This document shows, one piece after another, positions 1-6,210 of a stretch of 6,248 bases of DNA. The stretch lies in contig LSIG01000208.1 of NCBI GenBank assembly GCA_001556125.1, positions 1-6,248 of the forward strand, written 5' to 3'. Position numbers and translations under genes: made by a program. The notes beneath the pieces are model-generated. The model made no database searches, had not been told where the DNA came from, and saw nothing but the letters and a program-made list of their open reading frames with translations. Source of the stretch: Rhizobiales bacterium CCH10-E5. Lineage in GTDB: Bacteria; Pseudomonadota; Alphaproteobacteria; Rhizobiales; Beijerinckiaceae. Position 1 is the first letter of the stretch, and every line of letters starts with the position of its first letter.

Positions 1-8
1 CTCCCTAA

Positions 9-35
9 CCCTCCCCACCGCAAGCGGGGGGAGGG
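9..35 (-). repeat. 27-bp palindromic intergenic repeat (REP-like), left copy
   Basis: An imperfect palindrome: an 8-bp outer stem (9-16 with 28-35), one unpaired A at 17, and an inner GC stem (18-21 with 24-27) closed by AA. The identical 27 bases occur as the reverse complement at 6211-6237. Read on the minus strand it lies 16 bases after the azlD stop codon, so the azlD transcript would end in this hairpin. It may act as a terminator, an mRNA 3' stabiliser or a dispersed REP-type element; the last is inferred from its exact duplication in intergenic positions. There is no U-tract. Confidence 0.75.
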
Positions 36-51
36 AATCCTGCGGTAGCGC

Positions 52-384
52 TCAAAACCCAAAGGCGCGCAGGCCTGCGACGGCGCTCATGCCGACGATC
101 AGCGCGAGCAGTTCGTTGCGGCGCAGGATCATGCTGCCGATGGCCGCGAGCAGGGCGATGCCGGCCGCCAGGCCGAGCCGCTCGATCAGCGGCAGGACGG
201 TGGCGGCGATGATCGAGCCCGGCAGGGCGGCGAGCCCGCGGCGGACATGCGGCGTGAGCGGGATGAAGCCCATCAGCACCACCCCGGCGATGCGGCAGAG
301 ATAGGTCGCGACAGCCATGGCGAGGATCGCGATGATCGGCCCCCAGGCGCCGAGAAACGCGGAGCCGAGATCAGGCAGCGTCAT
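52..384 (-). CDS. azlD: AzlD-family branched-chain amino acid transport subunit
   Basis: A 110-residue, very hydrophobic inner-membrane protein with about four predicted membrane segments (near residues 16-37, 45-65, 68-86 and 90-108). The segment ATYLCRIAG at about 26-34, followed by a second helix after a short basic loop (HVRRG), is typical of AzlD. The length is normal for the family. AzlD is the small partner of AzlC; the pair forms an exporter that relieves excess branched-chain amino acids or toxic analogues such as azaleucine. The exact substrate here is inferred from family only. The ATG at 384 lies inside the 3' end of azlC (14-bp overlap) and has a GGGAG Shine-Dalgarno at 394-398, nine bases upstream, so translational coupling is likely. 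A palindromic repeat follows the stop. Confidence 0.9.
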   Translation of the reverse strand: MTLPDLGSAFLGAWGPIIAILAMAVATYLCRIAGVVLMGFIPLTPHVRRGLAALPGSIIAATVLPLIERLGLAAGIALLAAIGSMILRRNELLALIVGMSAVAGLRAFGF

Positions 385-1078
385 CGCTGAACGCTCCCAC
401 GACGGCGCCGGTGAGCGAGCCGACGATGATGAAGGCGTAGCCCTCGACGAGCTTCGCCGTCAGCAGGGCGGCAATCCCCGCCGCCACCCAGGGCACGGCG
501 GCGCGGCGGCCCCGCCAGAGCGGCACGATCATCGCCGCGAAGAAAATCGGCATGACCAGGTCGATGCCGAAGGCGCGCGGATCGGAAACCAGCGCACCGA
601 GCCCGTAGCCGAGCCCCGTCAGCAGGACCCAGACCACCCAAAGCAGCAGCCCGGCGCCGATCAGCACGCCGAGATCGCGCCCGCCCTCGGCCCGGTAGCG
701 CGTGCCGATGACCCAGTTGGCATCGGTGAAGAAGAAGAGGTGGAGCGCGTTCAGTGCCTTCGGATAGGCCGCGAACCAGGGCTGCAGCGAGGCGCCCTGC
801 AGGATCATCCGGGAATTGACGGTCGCCGTGACGACGGCGAGGCCGGCGATGGCGCCCCAGCTCCATTCCGGCCGCCACAGCTCCATCGCGACGAGCTGCG
901 AGATGCCGCCATAGACCAGCGCGCTCATCAGCAGGGCCTCGACGAGACTCAGGCCCTTGGCCGAGGCCGCCGCGCCGAAGGCGACGGCGAAGACCACCAC
1001 GCCCGGCACGAGCACCATCACCTTTCGCATGCCCAGGCGCATGCCGGCCGTGCTGACCTGTGCCGCAGCTTGCTCCAT
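371..1078 (-). CDS. azlC: AzlC-family branched-chain amino acid exporter, large subunit
   Basis: A 235-residue inner-membrane protein with roughly seven hydrophobic stretches (near 17-38, 44-67, 72-98, 134-163, 168-186, 193-208 and 212-230). Family landmarks are YGGISQLVAM at 56-65, matching the usual aromatic-x-G-x-SQ segment, and NSRMILQGASL at 88-98, matching the AzlC N-x-R motif. AzlC with AzlD exports branched-chain amino acids; substrate assignment is by family. The frame stays open upstream to 1207. I chose the ATG at 1078 because a purine-rich GGGGAGAGG Shine-Dalgarno precedes it with about 8 bases of spacing, and because the 43 extra residues are Arg/Pro/Ala-rich and unlike the family N-terminus. 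It is first in a two-gene unit with azlD. The 156 bases separating it from the divergent phosphopantetheinyl transferase must hold its promoter, but I could not recognise clear -35/-10 boxes there. Confidence 0.9.
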   Translation of the reverse strand: MEQAAAQVSTAGMRLGMRKVMVLVPGVVVFAVAFGAAASAKGLSLVEALLMSALVYGGISQLVAMELWRPEWSWGAIAGLAVVTATVNSRMILQGASLQPWFAAYPKALNALHLFFFTDANWVIGTRYRAEGGRDLGVLIGAGLLLWVVWVLLTGLGYGLGALVSDPRAFGIDLVMPIFFAAMIVPLWRGRRAAVPWVAAGIAALLTAKLVEGYAFIIVGSLTGAVVGAFSDDAA

Positions 1079-1234
1079 CGACGGCGCCTCTCCCCTGAGC
1101 GTGGCTGTTCTCCCAGCCCTTGCGCCGCCGCGGGCGAGCGGAGACGTGGAGTCCTTCCAAGGCCGAACGGCGCCCGAGGTCAACGCCGCCGGGTGGGCGG
1201 GCCGCATGAGCCGGACACAGGGCGGCGCCGGGTG

Positions 1235-1876
1235 ATGGCGAGCGCCCCCGCCCTGTCCTATCCTGCCGGGATGATCTGGCTGTGCTCCCCGGACGACAGC
1301 GCCGAAAGCCTTCCTGCCGCCTGGCTGGTGTCGACGCCGGCGCGGCCGGCGACCCTACCCGAGCGCTCGGTGCTGCGGCGGGGCATGGCCGCCCGCATCC
1401 TGGCGCGGCAGCTCGACCTGCCGCCCGAGGCGATCGCGATCGGTCATGACGAGCGAGGCCGTCCGCTGGTCGCGCAGCCGCGTGGGACCGGATTGCATCT
1501 CTCGCTCGCGACACGGGCGGGGATGGTCGCCGTGGCGCTGGCTCATAACCCCGTCGGCGTCGATGTCGAGGCCGTGGACGAGGCCGCCGCACCGCCTCTC
1601 GGCGTGCTGCATGCGGACGAAATGTCCTGGCTCTCGGGCCAGCCGCCTGAGAGGCACGCGCTGGCCTTCGCGCGGCTGTGGAGCGCCAAGGAGGCCTATG
1701 TGAAGGCGCTGGGAACGGGGTTTCTCCGGCCGCCGGAGAGCTTCGCCGTCACCCTCTCGCCGGAGGGAGTGATTGCGGTGCGGGATGGTGGACAGGCCGC
1801 CGCAAGCGGTGTCGGCCGCACCATCGAAAACGGCGGCCAGGAGATCCTGGCCGCCGCGATGGTCGTTCTCGGGTGA
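1235..1876 (+). CDS. Sfp-type 4'-phosphopantetheinyl transferase
   Basis: A cytosolic enzyme that moves phosphopantetheine from CoA to a serine of acyl- or peptidyl-carrier proteins. With the ATG at 1235 it has 213 residues. The two strongest family motifs are GVDVE at 108-112 (Mg2+-binding Asp110 and Glu112) and WSAKEAYVKALGTG at 149-162 (Glu153 and Lys157). An upstream GRPLV motif sits at 75-79. The first motif reads LHLSLATRAG at 87-96, so the usual Ser-His is Ser-Leu; the conserved His that contacts the CoA 3'-phosphate in Sfp is missing. Start choice is uncertain: a second in-frame ATG at 1271 would give 201 residues beginning MIWLCSPDD, and neither has a strong Shine-Dalgarno (a weak AGGGCGG precedes 1235). 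No NRPS, PKS or other carrier-protein gene is nearby, so its target is unknown. It is divergent from azlC and its stop is 13 bases from the convergent TerC-family gene. Confidence 0.88.
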   Translation: MASAPALSYPAGMIWLCSPDDSAESLPAAWLVSTPARPATLPERSVLRRGMAARILARQLDLPPEAIAIGHDERGRPLVAQPRGTGLHLSLATRAGMVAVALAHNPVGVDVEAVDEAAAPPLGVLHADEMSWLSGQPPERHALAFARLWSAKEAYVKALGTGFLRPPESFAVTLSPEGVIAVRDGGQAAASGVGRTIENGGQEILAAAMVVLG

Positions 1877-1879
1877 GGC

Positions 1880-1897
1880 AAAAGGGCGCTCAGCCCT
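1880..1897 (-). terminator. Possible intrinsic terminator of the TerC-family pair
   Basis: On the minus strand AGGGC, loop TGAGC, GCCCT is followed by TTT, a short hairpin with a small U-run. It overlaps the last codons and puts the stop codon of the second TerC-family gene in the loop. The stem is only 5 bp, so it may be weak. On the plus strand it follows the phosphopantetheinyl transferase stop but has no U-run in that direction. Confidence 0.4.
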
Positions 1898-2636
1898 CGG
1901 CCTCGCGGTTGCCGCGCCGCTGCTTCAGCACATAGGCGATCGCGCAGACGAGCGCGGCGCCGATCACCGAGGTGACATAGTGCGGCATGTTCGCCGGGGC
2001 GATACCGATGGCGCTGACATCCGTCGAGACCGGCTTGATCCAGGTCGGCATGTTGACCTCGAGCCAGCGCAGCACGGCGATGTCGCCCAGGATCATTTCG
2101 GCCGCGATCCAGCCGAGGAGGGCCGCGCCGAGCCAGATCAGGATCGGGTAGCGGGTGATGATCGAGGTCAGGAACTGCGCGCCCATGATGATCAGCGGGA
2201 TCGAGAGCAGCAGGCCGAAGATGAAGAGCTCGGGATGTCCGCGCGAGGCAGCCGCGATGGCGATGACGTTGTCCAGGCTCATCACCGCATCGGCGATGGC
2301 GATGGTGCGCACCGCCTGCCAGAGCGTCGAGCCGCCGTCGATCTCGGCATGGCTCTCATCCTCGCCGAGCGCGAGCTTCACCGCGATCCAGAACAGCAGC
2401 AGGCCGCCGACGATCTTCAGATAGGGCACGAGCAGCAGATAGGTCACCACCAGCGCGAAGATGATGCGCAGGCCGATCGCGGCCGAGGCGCCGAGCCAGA
2501 TGCCAACCTTGCGCTGCTTCTCCGGCAGGGAGCGGCAGGCGAGCGCGATCACCACCGCGTTGTCGCCCGACAATAGCAGGTCGATCCAGATGATCTGGAG
2601 CAGGGAAACCCAGAATGTGGAGGATGAGAAATCCAT
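1890..2636 (-). CDS. TerC/YjbE-family integral membrane protein, second tandem copy
   Basis: A 248-residue inner-membrane protein of the TerC superfamily, YjbE-like branch. It carries the two repeated acidic membrane motifs of the family: LSGDNAVVIALACR at 22-35 (Asp25) and MSLDNVIAIAA at 119-129 (Asp122), plus Asp19 and Asp116 one helical turn earlier. About seven hydrophobic segments are visible. TerC relatives are linked to metal (notably Mn2+) efflux or to loading metal onto exported proteins; the exact role here is inferred. An acidic cytosolic-type loop (GEDESHAE, 91-98) separates the two halves. Compared with its upstream paralogue it has about 14 extra residues in the loop before the last helix. 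It starts 19 bases after the paralogue's stop, with AAAGGGA at 2648-2654 as Shine-Dalgarno (11-base spacing), so the two are co-transcribed. Its 3' end is convergent with the phosphopantetheinyl transferase. Confidence 0.88.
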   Translation of the reverse strand: MDFSSSTFWVSLLQIIWIDLLLSGDNAVVIALACRSLPEKQRKVGIWLGASAAIGLRIIFALVVTYLLLVPYLKIVGGLLLFWIAVKLALGEDESHAEIDGGSTLWQAVRTIAIADAVMSLDNVIAIAAASRGHPELFIFGLLLSIPLIIMGAQFLTSIITRYPILIWLGAALLGWIAAEMILGDIAVLRWLEVNMPTWIKPVSTDVSAIGIAPANMPHYVTSVIGAALVCAIAYVLKQRRGNREAEG

Positions 2637-2655
2637 TAGTCGGTCAGTCCCTTTG

Positions 2656-3360
2656 TCAAAGGGCCGGATCTGGCCGGCGATGCTTGAGGAGGTAGCCGAG
2701 GCCGAGCACGAGCAGTGCGCCGATCAGGGCCGCCGGGTATTCGAAGCGGTGGAGCGTTTCGGCGCCGAAGCGGGCGATGAGCCAGGGGTCGCTGTCGAAC
2801 ATTTCACCCGCAACCCAGCCGAGCAGCGCGGCGCCCGCCCAGACAAGAACGGGGAAACGGGTGAGAAGGCTGGTGATCAGCGAGGCGCCGAGCACGATCA
2901 GCGGGATCGAGATGACGAGGCCCGCAACCAGAAGCGGGATCGAATCCTTCGCGACGGCGGCGATCGCCAGCACGTTGTCCAGGCTCATGACGATGTCGGC
3001 GATAGCGACGGTCTGCACGGCCTTCCAGAGCTTGCTGCTGGCGGCGATCGCATCCTCGTCGCTCTCGCCATCCTCCACGATCAGCTTGACGGCGATCCAG
3101 ACGAGCAGCAGTGCGCCGACGATGTGCAGGAACGGCATGTTGAGCAGTGAGGCGATCAGCACGGTAAAGACCACGCGCAGCACCACCGCGACACCGGCCC
3201 CAAGCGCGATGCCCTTTGTCCGCTGCTCGGGAGAGAGTGCCCGGCAGGCCAGCGCGATGACCACCGCATTGTCGCCCGACAGCACGATGTTGAGGGCGAT
3301 GATCTCGACCAGCTTGCCCCACAGGGCAGGGTCGAAAAACGACAGCGCCGACAGATCCAT
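2656..3360 (-). CDS. TerC/YjbE-family integral membrane protein, first tandem copy
   Basis: A 234-residue membrane protein, paralogous to the gene just downstream. It shows LSGDNAVVIALACR at 27-40 (Asp30) and VMSLDNVLAIAA at 124-135 (Asp128), about seven hydrophobic segments, and an acidic Glu/Asp-rich central loop (VEDGESDED, 95-103). Asp122 is kept, but the position matching Asp19 of the paralogue is Asn24, so the two may differ in metal site or substrate. Function by family is metal (Mn2+-type) transport or homeostasis; this is inference. A strong GAAGGGG Shine-Dalgarno (3367-3373) sits 6 bases before the ATG. The leader holds a stable stem-loop at 3385-3413. This is the first gene of the pair and is separated from the upstream dehydrogenase by 134 bases that contain a terminator-like hairpin, so it probably has its own promoter. 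Confidence 0.88.
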   Translation of the reverse strand: MDLSALSFFDPALWGKLVEIIALNIVLSGDNAVVIALACRALSPEQRTKGIALGAGVAVVLRVVFTVLIASLLNMPFLHIVGALLLVWIAVKLIVEDGESDEDAIAASSKLWKAVQTVAIADIVMSLDNVLAIAAVAKDSIPLLVAGLVISIPLIVLGASLITSLLTRFPVLVWAGAALLGWVAGEMFDSDPWLIARFGAETLHRFEYPAALIGALLVLGLGYLLKHRRPDPAL

Positions 3361-3384
3361 TCCCAGCCCCTTCGAAGTCGCCCC

Positions 3385-3413
3385 ACCGTCCGCAGCGCAA
3401 CGCCGCGGACGGT
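3385..3413 (-). promoter_or_regulatory. Stem-loop in the leader of the TerC-family operon
   Basis: A perfect 9-bp inverted repeat (ACCGTCCGC at 3385-3393, GCGGACGGT at 3405-3413). In minus-strand RNA the stem extends through a G-U pair and three more GC pairs to 13 bp closed by a UUG triloop. It ends 11 bases before the Shine-Dalgarno of the first TerC-family gene. The 8-bp palindrome CTTCGAAG at 3370-3377 overlaps that Shine-Dalgarno. It could be a regulatory leader element, a DNA operator or a second terminator for the gene upstream. I do not see the conserved yybP-ykoY (Mn2+ riboswitch) sequences that precede some YjbE genes. Confidence 0.45.
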
Positions 3414-3450
3414 AGAGCGTTCCGCGACGGCCGAGAATCGATGCCCTAAT

Positions 3451-3480
3451 GCGGGCCGGTTGTCACGGCACCCGGCCCGC
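3451..3480 (-). terminator. GC-rich hairpin after the tartrate dehydrogenase gene
   Basis: Perfect 9-bp arms GCGGGCCGG (3451-3459) and CCGGCCCGC (3472-3480) around a 12-base loop, beginning 14 bases after the dehydrogenase stop. The following bases on the minus strand are ATTAGGG, so there is no real U-tract. Its position just after the stop makes termination or 3'-end protection the likeliest role. Confidence 0.5.
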
Positions 3481-3494
3481 AGACTGCCCAGAAA

Positions 3495-4574
3495 TCAGCC
3501 CAGCGCCTGTTCGACGGCCTTGCCGGCGGCTTCGGTGCCCAGCGAGCCGCCGAGGTCGCGCGTGCGGGTCCGGGCATCGCCCAGCGCCCGCTCGATCGCG
3601 GCCTCGATGCCCTTGGCGGCTTCCGTCTCGCCGAGATGGTCGAGCATCATCGCCGCCGACCAGATCTGGCCGATCGGGTTGGCGACGCCCTGGCCGGCGA
3701 TGTCCGGCGCCGAGCCGTGGACCGGCTCGAACAGGGAGGGGTAGTCGCCGGTCGGGTTGATGTTGCCGCTCGGGGCGATGCCGATCGTGCCGGTGCAGGC
3801 GGGGCCGAGGTCGGAGAGGATGTCGCCGAACAGATTGGAGGCGACGACGACGTCGAACCGGTCCGGGTTCAGGACGAAATGCGCGGTCAGGATGTCGATA
3901 TGGTACTGGTCGACGGTCACGTCGGGGTACTTCTTCGCCATCTCCTTCACCCGCTCATCCCAGTAGGGCATGGTGATGGCGATGCCATTCGATTTGGTGG
4001 CCGAGGTCAGCTTCTTGCGCGGGCGACGCTGGGCGAGCTCGAAGGCGTATTTCAGCACGCGGTCGACGCCGACGCGGCTCATCACCGTCTCCTGCATGAC
4101 GATCTCGCGCTCGGTGCCGGCATACATGCGGCCGCCGACGGAGGAATATTCGCCTTCGGTGTTCTCGCGGACGACGAAGAAGTCGATATCGCCGGGTTTG
4201 CGGCCCGCGAGCGGGCCGGGCACGCCGGGCATCAGCCGCACCGGGCGCAGGTTGACGTACTGGTCGAATTCGCGCCGGAACAGCAGCAGCGAGCCCCAGA
4301 GCGAGATGTGGTCGGGCACCTGGGCAGGCATGCCGACGGCGCCGAAGAAGATCGCGTCATGGCCGCCGATCTGGTCCTTCCAGTCGTCGGGCAGCATCTT
4401 GCCATGCTTGGCGTAGTAGTCGCAGGAGGAGAAATCGAACTCGTCCAGCCGCAGCTCGAAGCCGTATTTCTTCGAGGCCGCCTCCAGGATGCGCAGCCCC
4501 TCGGGCATCACCTCCTTGCCGATGCCGTCCCCGGCGATGGCGGCGATGCGATAGACGCGGTTGGTGCGGCTCAT
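3495..4574 (-). CDS. ttuC: Tartrate dehydrogenase / D-malate dehydrogenase (decarboxylating)
   Basis: A 359-residue cytosolic NAD+- and divalent-metal-dependent beta-decarboxylating dehydrogenase of the isocitrate/isopropylmalate dehydrogenase family. Visible landmarks are GDGIG at 15-19, substrate-binding arginines at 100, 110 and 136, the REN segment at 136-138, the catalytic-region TKSN with Lys194, the metal aspartates Asp227, Asp251 and Asp255, SNLFGDILSD at 246-255, and EPVHGSAPDIAGQG in the nucleotide-binding part. The N-terminal half, with FGAVG at 77-81 and SLWGSLLLFRREFDQYVNLRP at about 91-111, resembles TtuC/DmlA rather than LeuB. Known members oxidise tartrate and decarboxylate D-malate to pyruvate; the physiological substrate here is unproven and dmlA is an equally possible name. 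The frame is open to 4712, but the ATG at 4574 overlaps the hydrolase stop (ATGA) and has GGAGA at 4581-4585, 6 bases upstream. This indicates translational coupling. Confidence 0.93.
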   Translation of the reverse strand: MSRTNRVYRIAAIAGDGIGKEVMPEGLRILEAASKKYGFELRLDEFDFSSCDYYAKHGKMLPDDWKDQIGGHDAIFFGAVGMPAQVPDHISLWGSLLLFRREFDQYVNLRPVRLMPGVPGPLAGRKPGDIDFFVVRENTEGEYSSVGGRMYAGTEREIVMQETVMSRVGVDRVLKYAFELAQRRPRKKLTSATKSNGIAITMPYWDERVKEMAKKYPDVTVDQYHIDILTAHFVLNPDRFDVVVASNLFGDILSDLGPACTGTIGIAPSGNINPTGDYPSLFEPVHGSAPDIAGQGVANPIGQIWSAAMMLDHLGETEAAKGIEAAIERALGDARTRTRDLGGSLGTEAAGKAVEQALG

Positions 4575-5482
4575 GACTTGTCTCCGAAGAAGGCGATGAA
4601 TTGCGCGGCGACGAGATCGGGGATCTCCTCGGCCAGATAATGCCCGCCGGGCAGGCTGCGGCCTTGGACGTTCTCCGCGCGCAGGCGCCAGAGCGCCAGC
4701 GGATCGAAGCATTTGCCGATGATGCCGTTCTCGCCCCAGAGCGCGAGCAGGGGTTGCGTCAGCTTGCGGTCGCCATCCTCATCGTCATGGCGGATGTCGA
4801 TGGTGGCGGCGGCGCGGTAATCCTCGCAGGAGCCATGGATGGTCCGCGGATCGGCGAAGCAGCGCAGATATTCCGCCAGAGCTTCCGGCGCGAAGGGCTT
4901 CAGACCGGCTGCGCCCGAACCGCATTTCTTGCGCCAATAGGCCTCCGGATCAGCCCCGATCATCTTCTCCGGGAAAGGCGCCGGCTGGATCAGGAAGAAC
5001 CAGTGCCAATAGGCGCGTGCGAAGGCGTCCGTGGTGCCGACATACATCTCTCGCGTCGGCGCGATGTCGAGCGTGGCAAGCTTCGTGACGCGCTCGGCAT
5101 GGTCGAGCGCGAGGCGATGGGCGACACGGGCACCGCGGTCATGCGCGCCGACCAGGAAGCGCTCATGGCCGAGCAGCGTCATCACCTGCGCCATGTCGAG
5201 CGCCATGGCGCGCTTCGAATAGGGGAAGTGCTCGGGGTCGGTCAGCGGCTTGTCGCTGTCGCCATAGCCGCGCAGATCGGCGCAAACGAGGGTGAAGTGG
5301 TCCTTCAGCCGCTCCGCCAGCTTGTGCCAGAGCACGTGGGTCTGCGGATAGCCGTGCAGCAGCAGCAGCGCCGGCCCCTGCCCGCCCGTCCTCACCCGGA
5401 TGCGCGCGCCCGAGGTCGTGACGTCGAGCAGCCGGAAGCCGGGGAAGAGGCTGTCGGTGACGGGAAGATCGGTGATGGCCAT
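4571..5482 (-). CDS. Alpha/beta hydrolase, fluoroacetate/haloacetate dehalogenase-like
   Basis: A 303-residue soluble alpha/beta hydrolase. It has the oxyanion-side LLLLHGYPQTH (39-49) and a nucleophile elbow AHDRGAR (113-119) with Asp115 as nucleophile, as in haloalkanoate dehalogenases. Asp139 (LDIAPT) and His281 (GGHYLAEE) complete the triad. From memory of the Rhodopseudomonas fluoroacetate dehalogenase, the carboxylate-binding arginines match Arg116 and Arg119, and the halide pocket His-Trp-Tyr matches His160, Trp161 and Tyr222 (CEDYRA). All are present and the length is about the same. The activity is therefore probably hydrolytic C-halogen cleavage of a small 2-haloacid, but epoxide hydrolase or another hydrolase activity is possible. 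The frame is open to a TTG at 5560; I chose the ATG at 5482 because it matches the family N-terminus (LFPGF at 12-16), although its Shine-Dalgarno is weak. It overlaps the dehydrogenase by 4 bp, as first gene of that unit. Confidence 0.88.
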   Translation of the reverse strand: MAITDLPVTDSLFPGFRLLDVTTSGARIRVRTGGQGPALLLLHGYPQTHVLWHKLAERLKDHFTLVCADLRGYGDSDKPLTDPEHFPYSKRAMALDMAQVMTLLGHERFLVGAHDRGARVAHRLALDHAERVTKLATLDIAPTREMYVGTTDAFARAYWHWFFLIQPAPFPEKMIGADPEAYWRKKCGSGAAGLKPFAPEALAEYLRCFADPRTIHGSCEDYRAAATIDIRHDDEDGDRKLTQPLLALWGENGIIGKCFDPLALWRLRAENVQGRSLPGGHYLAEEIPDLVAAQFIAFFGDKS

Positions 5483-5541
5483 GGGCGCCAATTCAGGGGC
5501 AGGCAATCGGGAGCGCGTACGCTGAATCCCAGGGGATTGCG

Positions 5542-5573
5542 TTGATCGATTATTACACAATCAGGATCAATAA
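5542..5573. promoter_or_regulatory. AT-rich divergent control region with inverted repeats
   Basis: The 106 bases between the hydrolase start and the plus-strand gene contain an AT-rich island, unlike the GC-rich surroundings. It holds inverted TTGATC (5542-5547) and GATCAA (5565-5570), and TTATT (5550-5554) paired with AATAA (5569-5573). This could be an operator or the promoters of the two divergent genes. I found no convincing -35/-10 pair with normal spacing on either strand, so the call rests on position and symmetry only. Confidence 0.25.
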
Positions 5574-5588
5574 CGAGGTAATCTGGAA

Positions 5589-6203
5589 TTGGGGACTTCG
5601 CTGACATTGGCGGACAGTAATGTGGCCCTCCTCGACGAGAACGATCCGATAGGTAGCGTCTTCGCGCCTCTGCTGGGATTGCCGTGCTGGAACGTCCAGA
5701 AAGGCCAAGGCAGCTTCCTCACCTTCGAATTCGGCGACCCTTCGCTCCACGTTCGTGAACCGATCGAGTCGACGACAGCAGCGAGCGCAAAAGTCATGGC
5801 GTGGCGGCGCATGCGCACCGTCAGACCTATCGGCGAATGGCACCTCTGGATTTACTGCTGCAACTGGCGGTGTTTCGCAGGCGGCGACGAGATCGCACAT
5901 TCGGAATCAGAAGGCGGAAAGATTGAAGCTGCGGTCTCCGAACTCAACGGACAGCGCCTGCAATCGGTCAGCGTCGATCCGGACAATGGAGCATCCAGCT
6001 TTTCCTTCGACCTCGGCGGCGTGCTGCAGACATGGCCCTATGACGACGAAGATCTCGACGAGCAATGGTCGCTCGCGCGACGGTCCGGCGATGTTTTCGC
6101 GTATCGCAAGGATGGCCGATACAGTTGGTCGGCGCCCGATATGCGATCCGGCCAAGCAATCTGGCTGCCTCTGCCACTTGGCCGGAGCGGCGCTGGCACG
6201 TGA
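5589..6203 (+). CDS. Protein of unknown function, 204 residues, WHLWIYCCNW motif
   Basis: I do not recognise a named family. The protein is soluble-looking, with no signal peptide or membrane segment. Features that look conserved rather than random are a Trp/Gly/Phe-rich block at 34-49 (W-N-V, G-Q-G-S-F-L, F-E-F-G), LHVREP at 53-58, WHLWIYCCNWR at 84-94 with a Cys pair, HSESEGGKIEAAVSELNGQRL at about 104-124, and FDLGG with TWPYDDEDLDEQW in the C-terminal half. The mix of beta-rich aromatic blocks and acidic stretches resembles small immunity-type or structural domains, but that is only an impression. No ATG exists before Met70; the best start is the TTG at 5589, with GAGG at 5575-5578 ten bases upstream. 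TTG at 5607 or GTG at 5622 are alternatives. Its GC content looks lower than its neighbours by eye. The stop is 7 bases before a palindromic repeat. Confidence 0.75.
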   Translation: MGTSLTLADSNVALLDENDPIGSVFAPLLGLPCWNVQKGQGSFLTFEFGDPSLHVREPIESTTAASAKVMAWRRMRTVRPIGEWHLWIYCCNWRCFAGGDEIAHSESEGGKIEAAVSELNGQRLQSVSVDPDNGASSFSFDLGGVLQTWPYDDEDLDEQWSLARRSGDVFAYRKDGRYSWSAPDMRSGQAIWLPLPLGRSGAGT

Positions 6204-6210
6204 ACGCTCC

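Noticed and set aside
317..1234. Long plus-strand open frame preceding the phosphopantetheinyl transferase
   Set aside because: It runs antisense through azlC, has Arg/His/Asp-rich low-complexity composition typical of a GC-rich mirror frame, and does not resemble a domain. Only the part after 1235 carries family motifs.
381..1592. 403-codon minus-strand open frame
   Set aside because: It is Arg-rich, overlaps azlC in another frame and runs antisense across the phosphopantetheinyl transferase. It is a composition artefact of high GC.
1773..3150. Plus-strand frames antisense to the TerC-family genes
   Set aside because: Translations are Asp/Arg/Gln-rich shadows of hydrophobic codons on the other strand, with no domain signature.
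3361..3494. yybP-ykoY manganese riboswitch
   Set aside because: Considered because YjbE-family genes often follow one, but I could not find the conserved paired-loop sequences of that class here. Only simple GC hairpins are present.
3636..5545. Two long plus-strand open frames (3636-4640 and 4601-5545)
   Set aside because: They are mirror frames of the dehydrogenase and hydrolase, whose minus-strand products have complete catalytic motif sets. The plus-strand translations show no recognisable domain.
5483..5560. TTG-initiated N-terminal extension of the hydrolase (26 extra residues)
   Set aside because: The extension is polar and Arg/Pro-rich, has no match to the family N-terminus, and would consume most of the divergent intergenic region. 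The ATG at 5482 gives the expected length.
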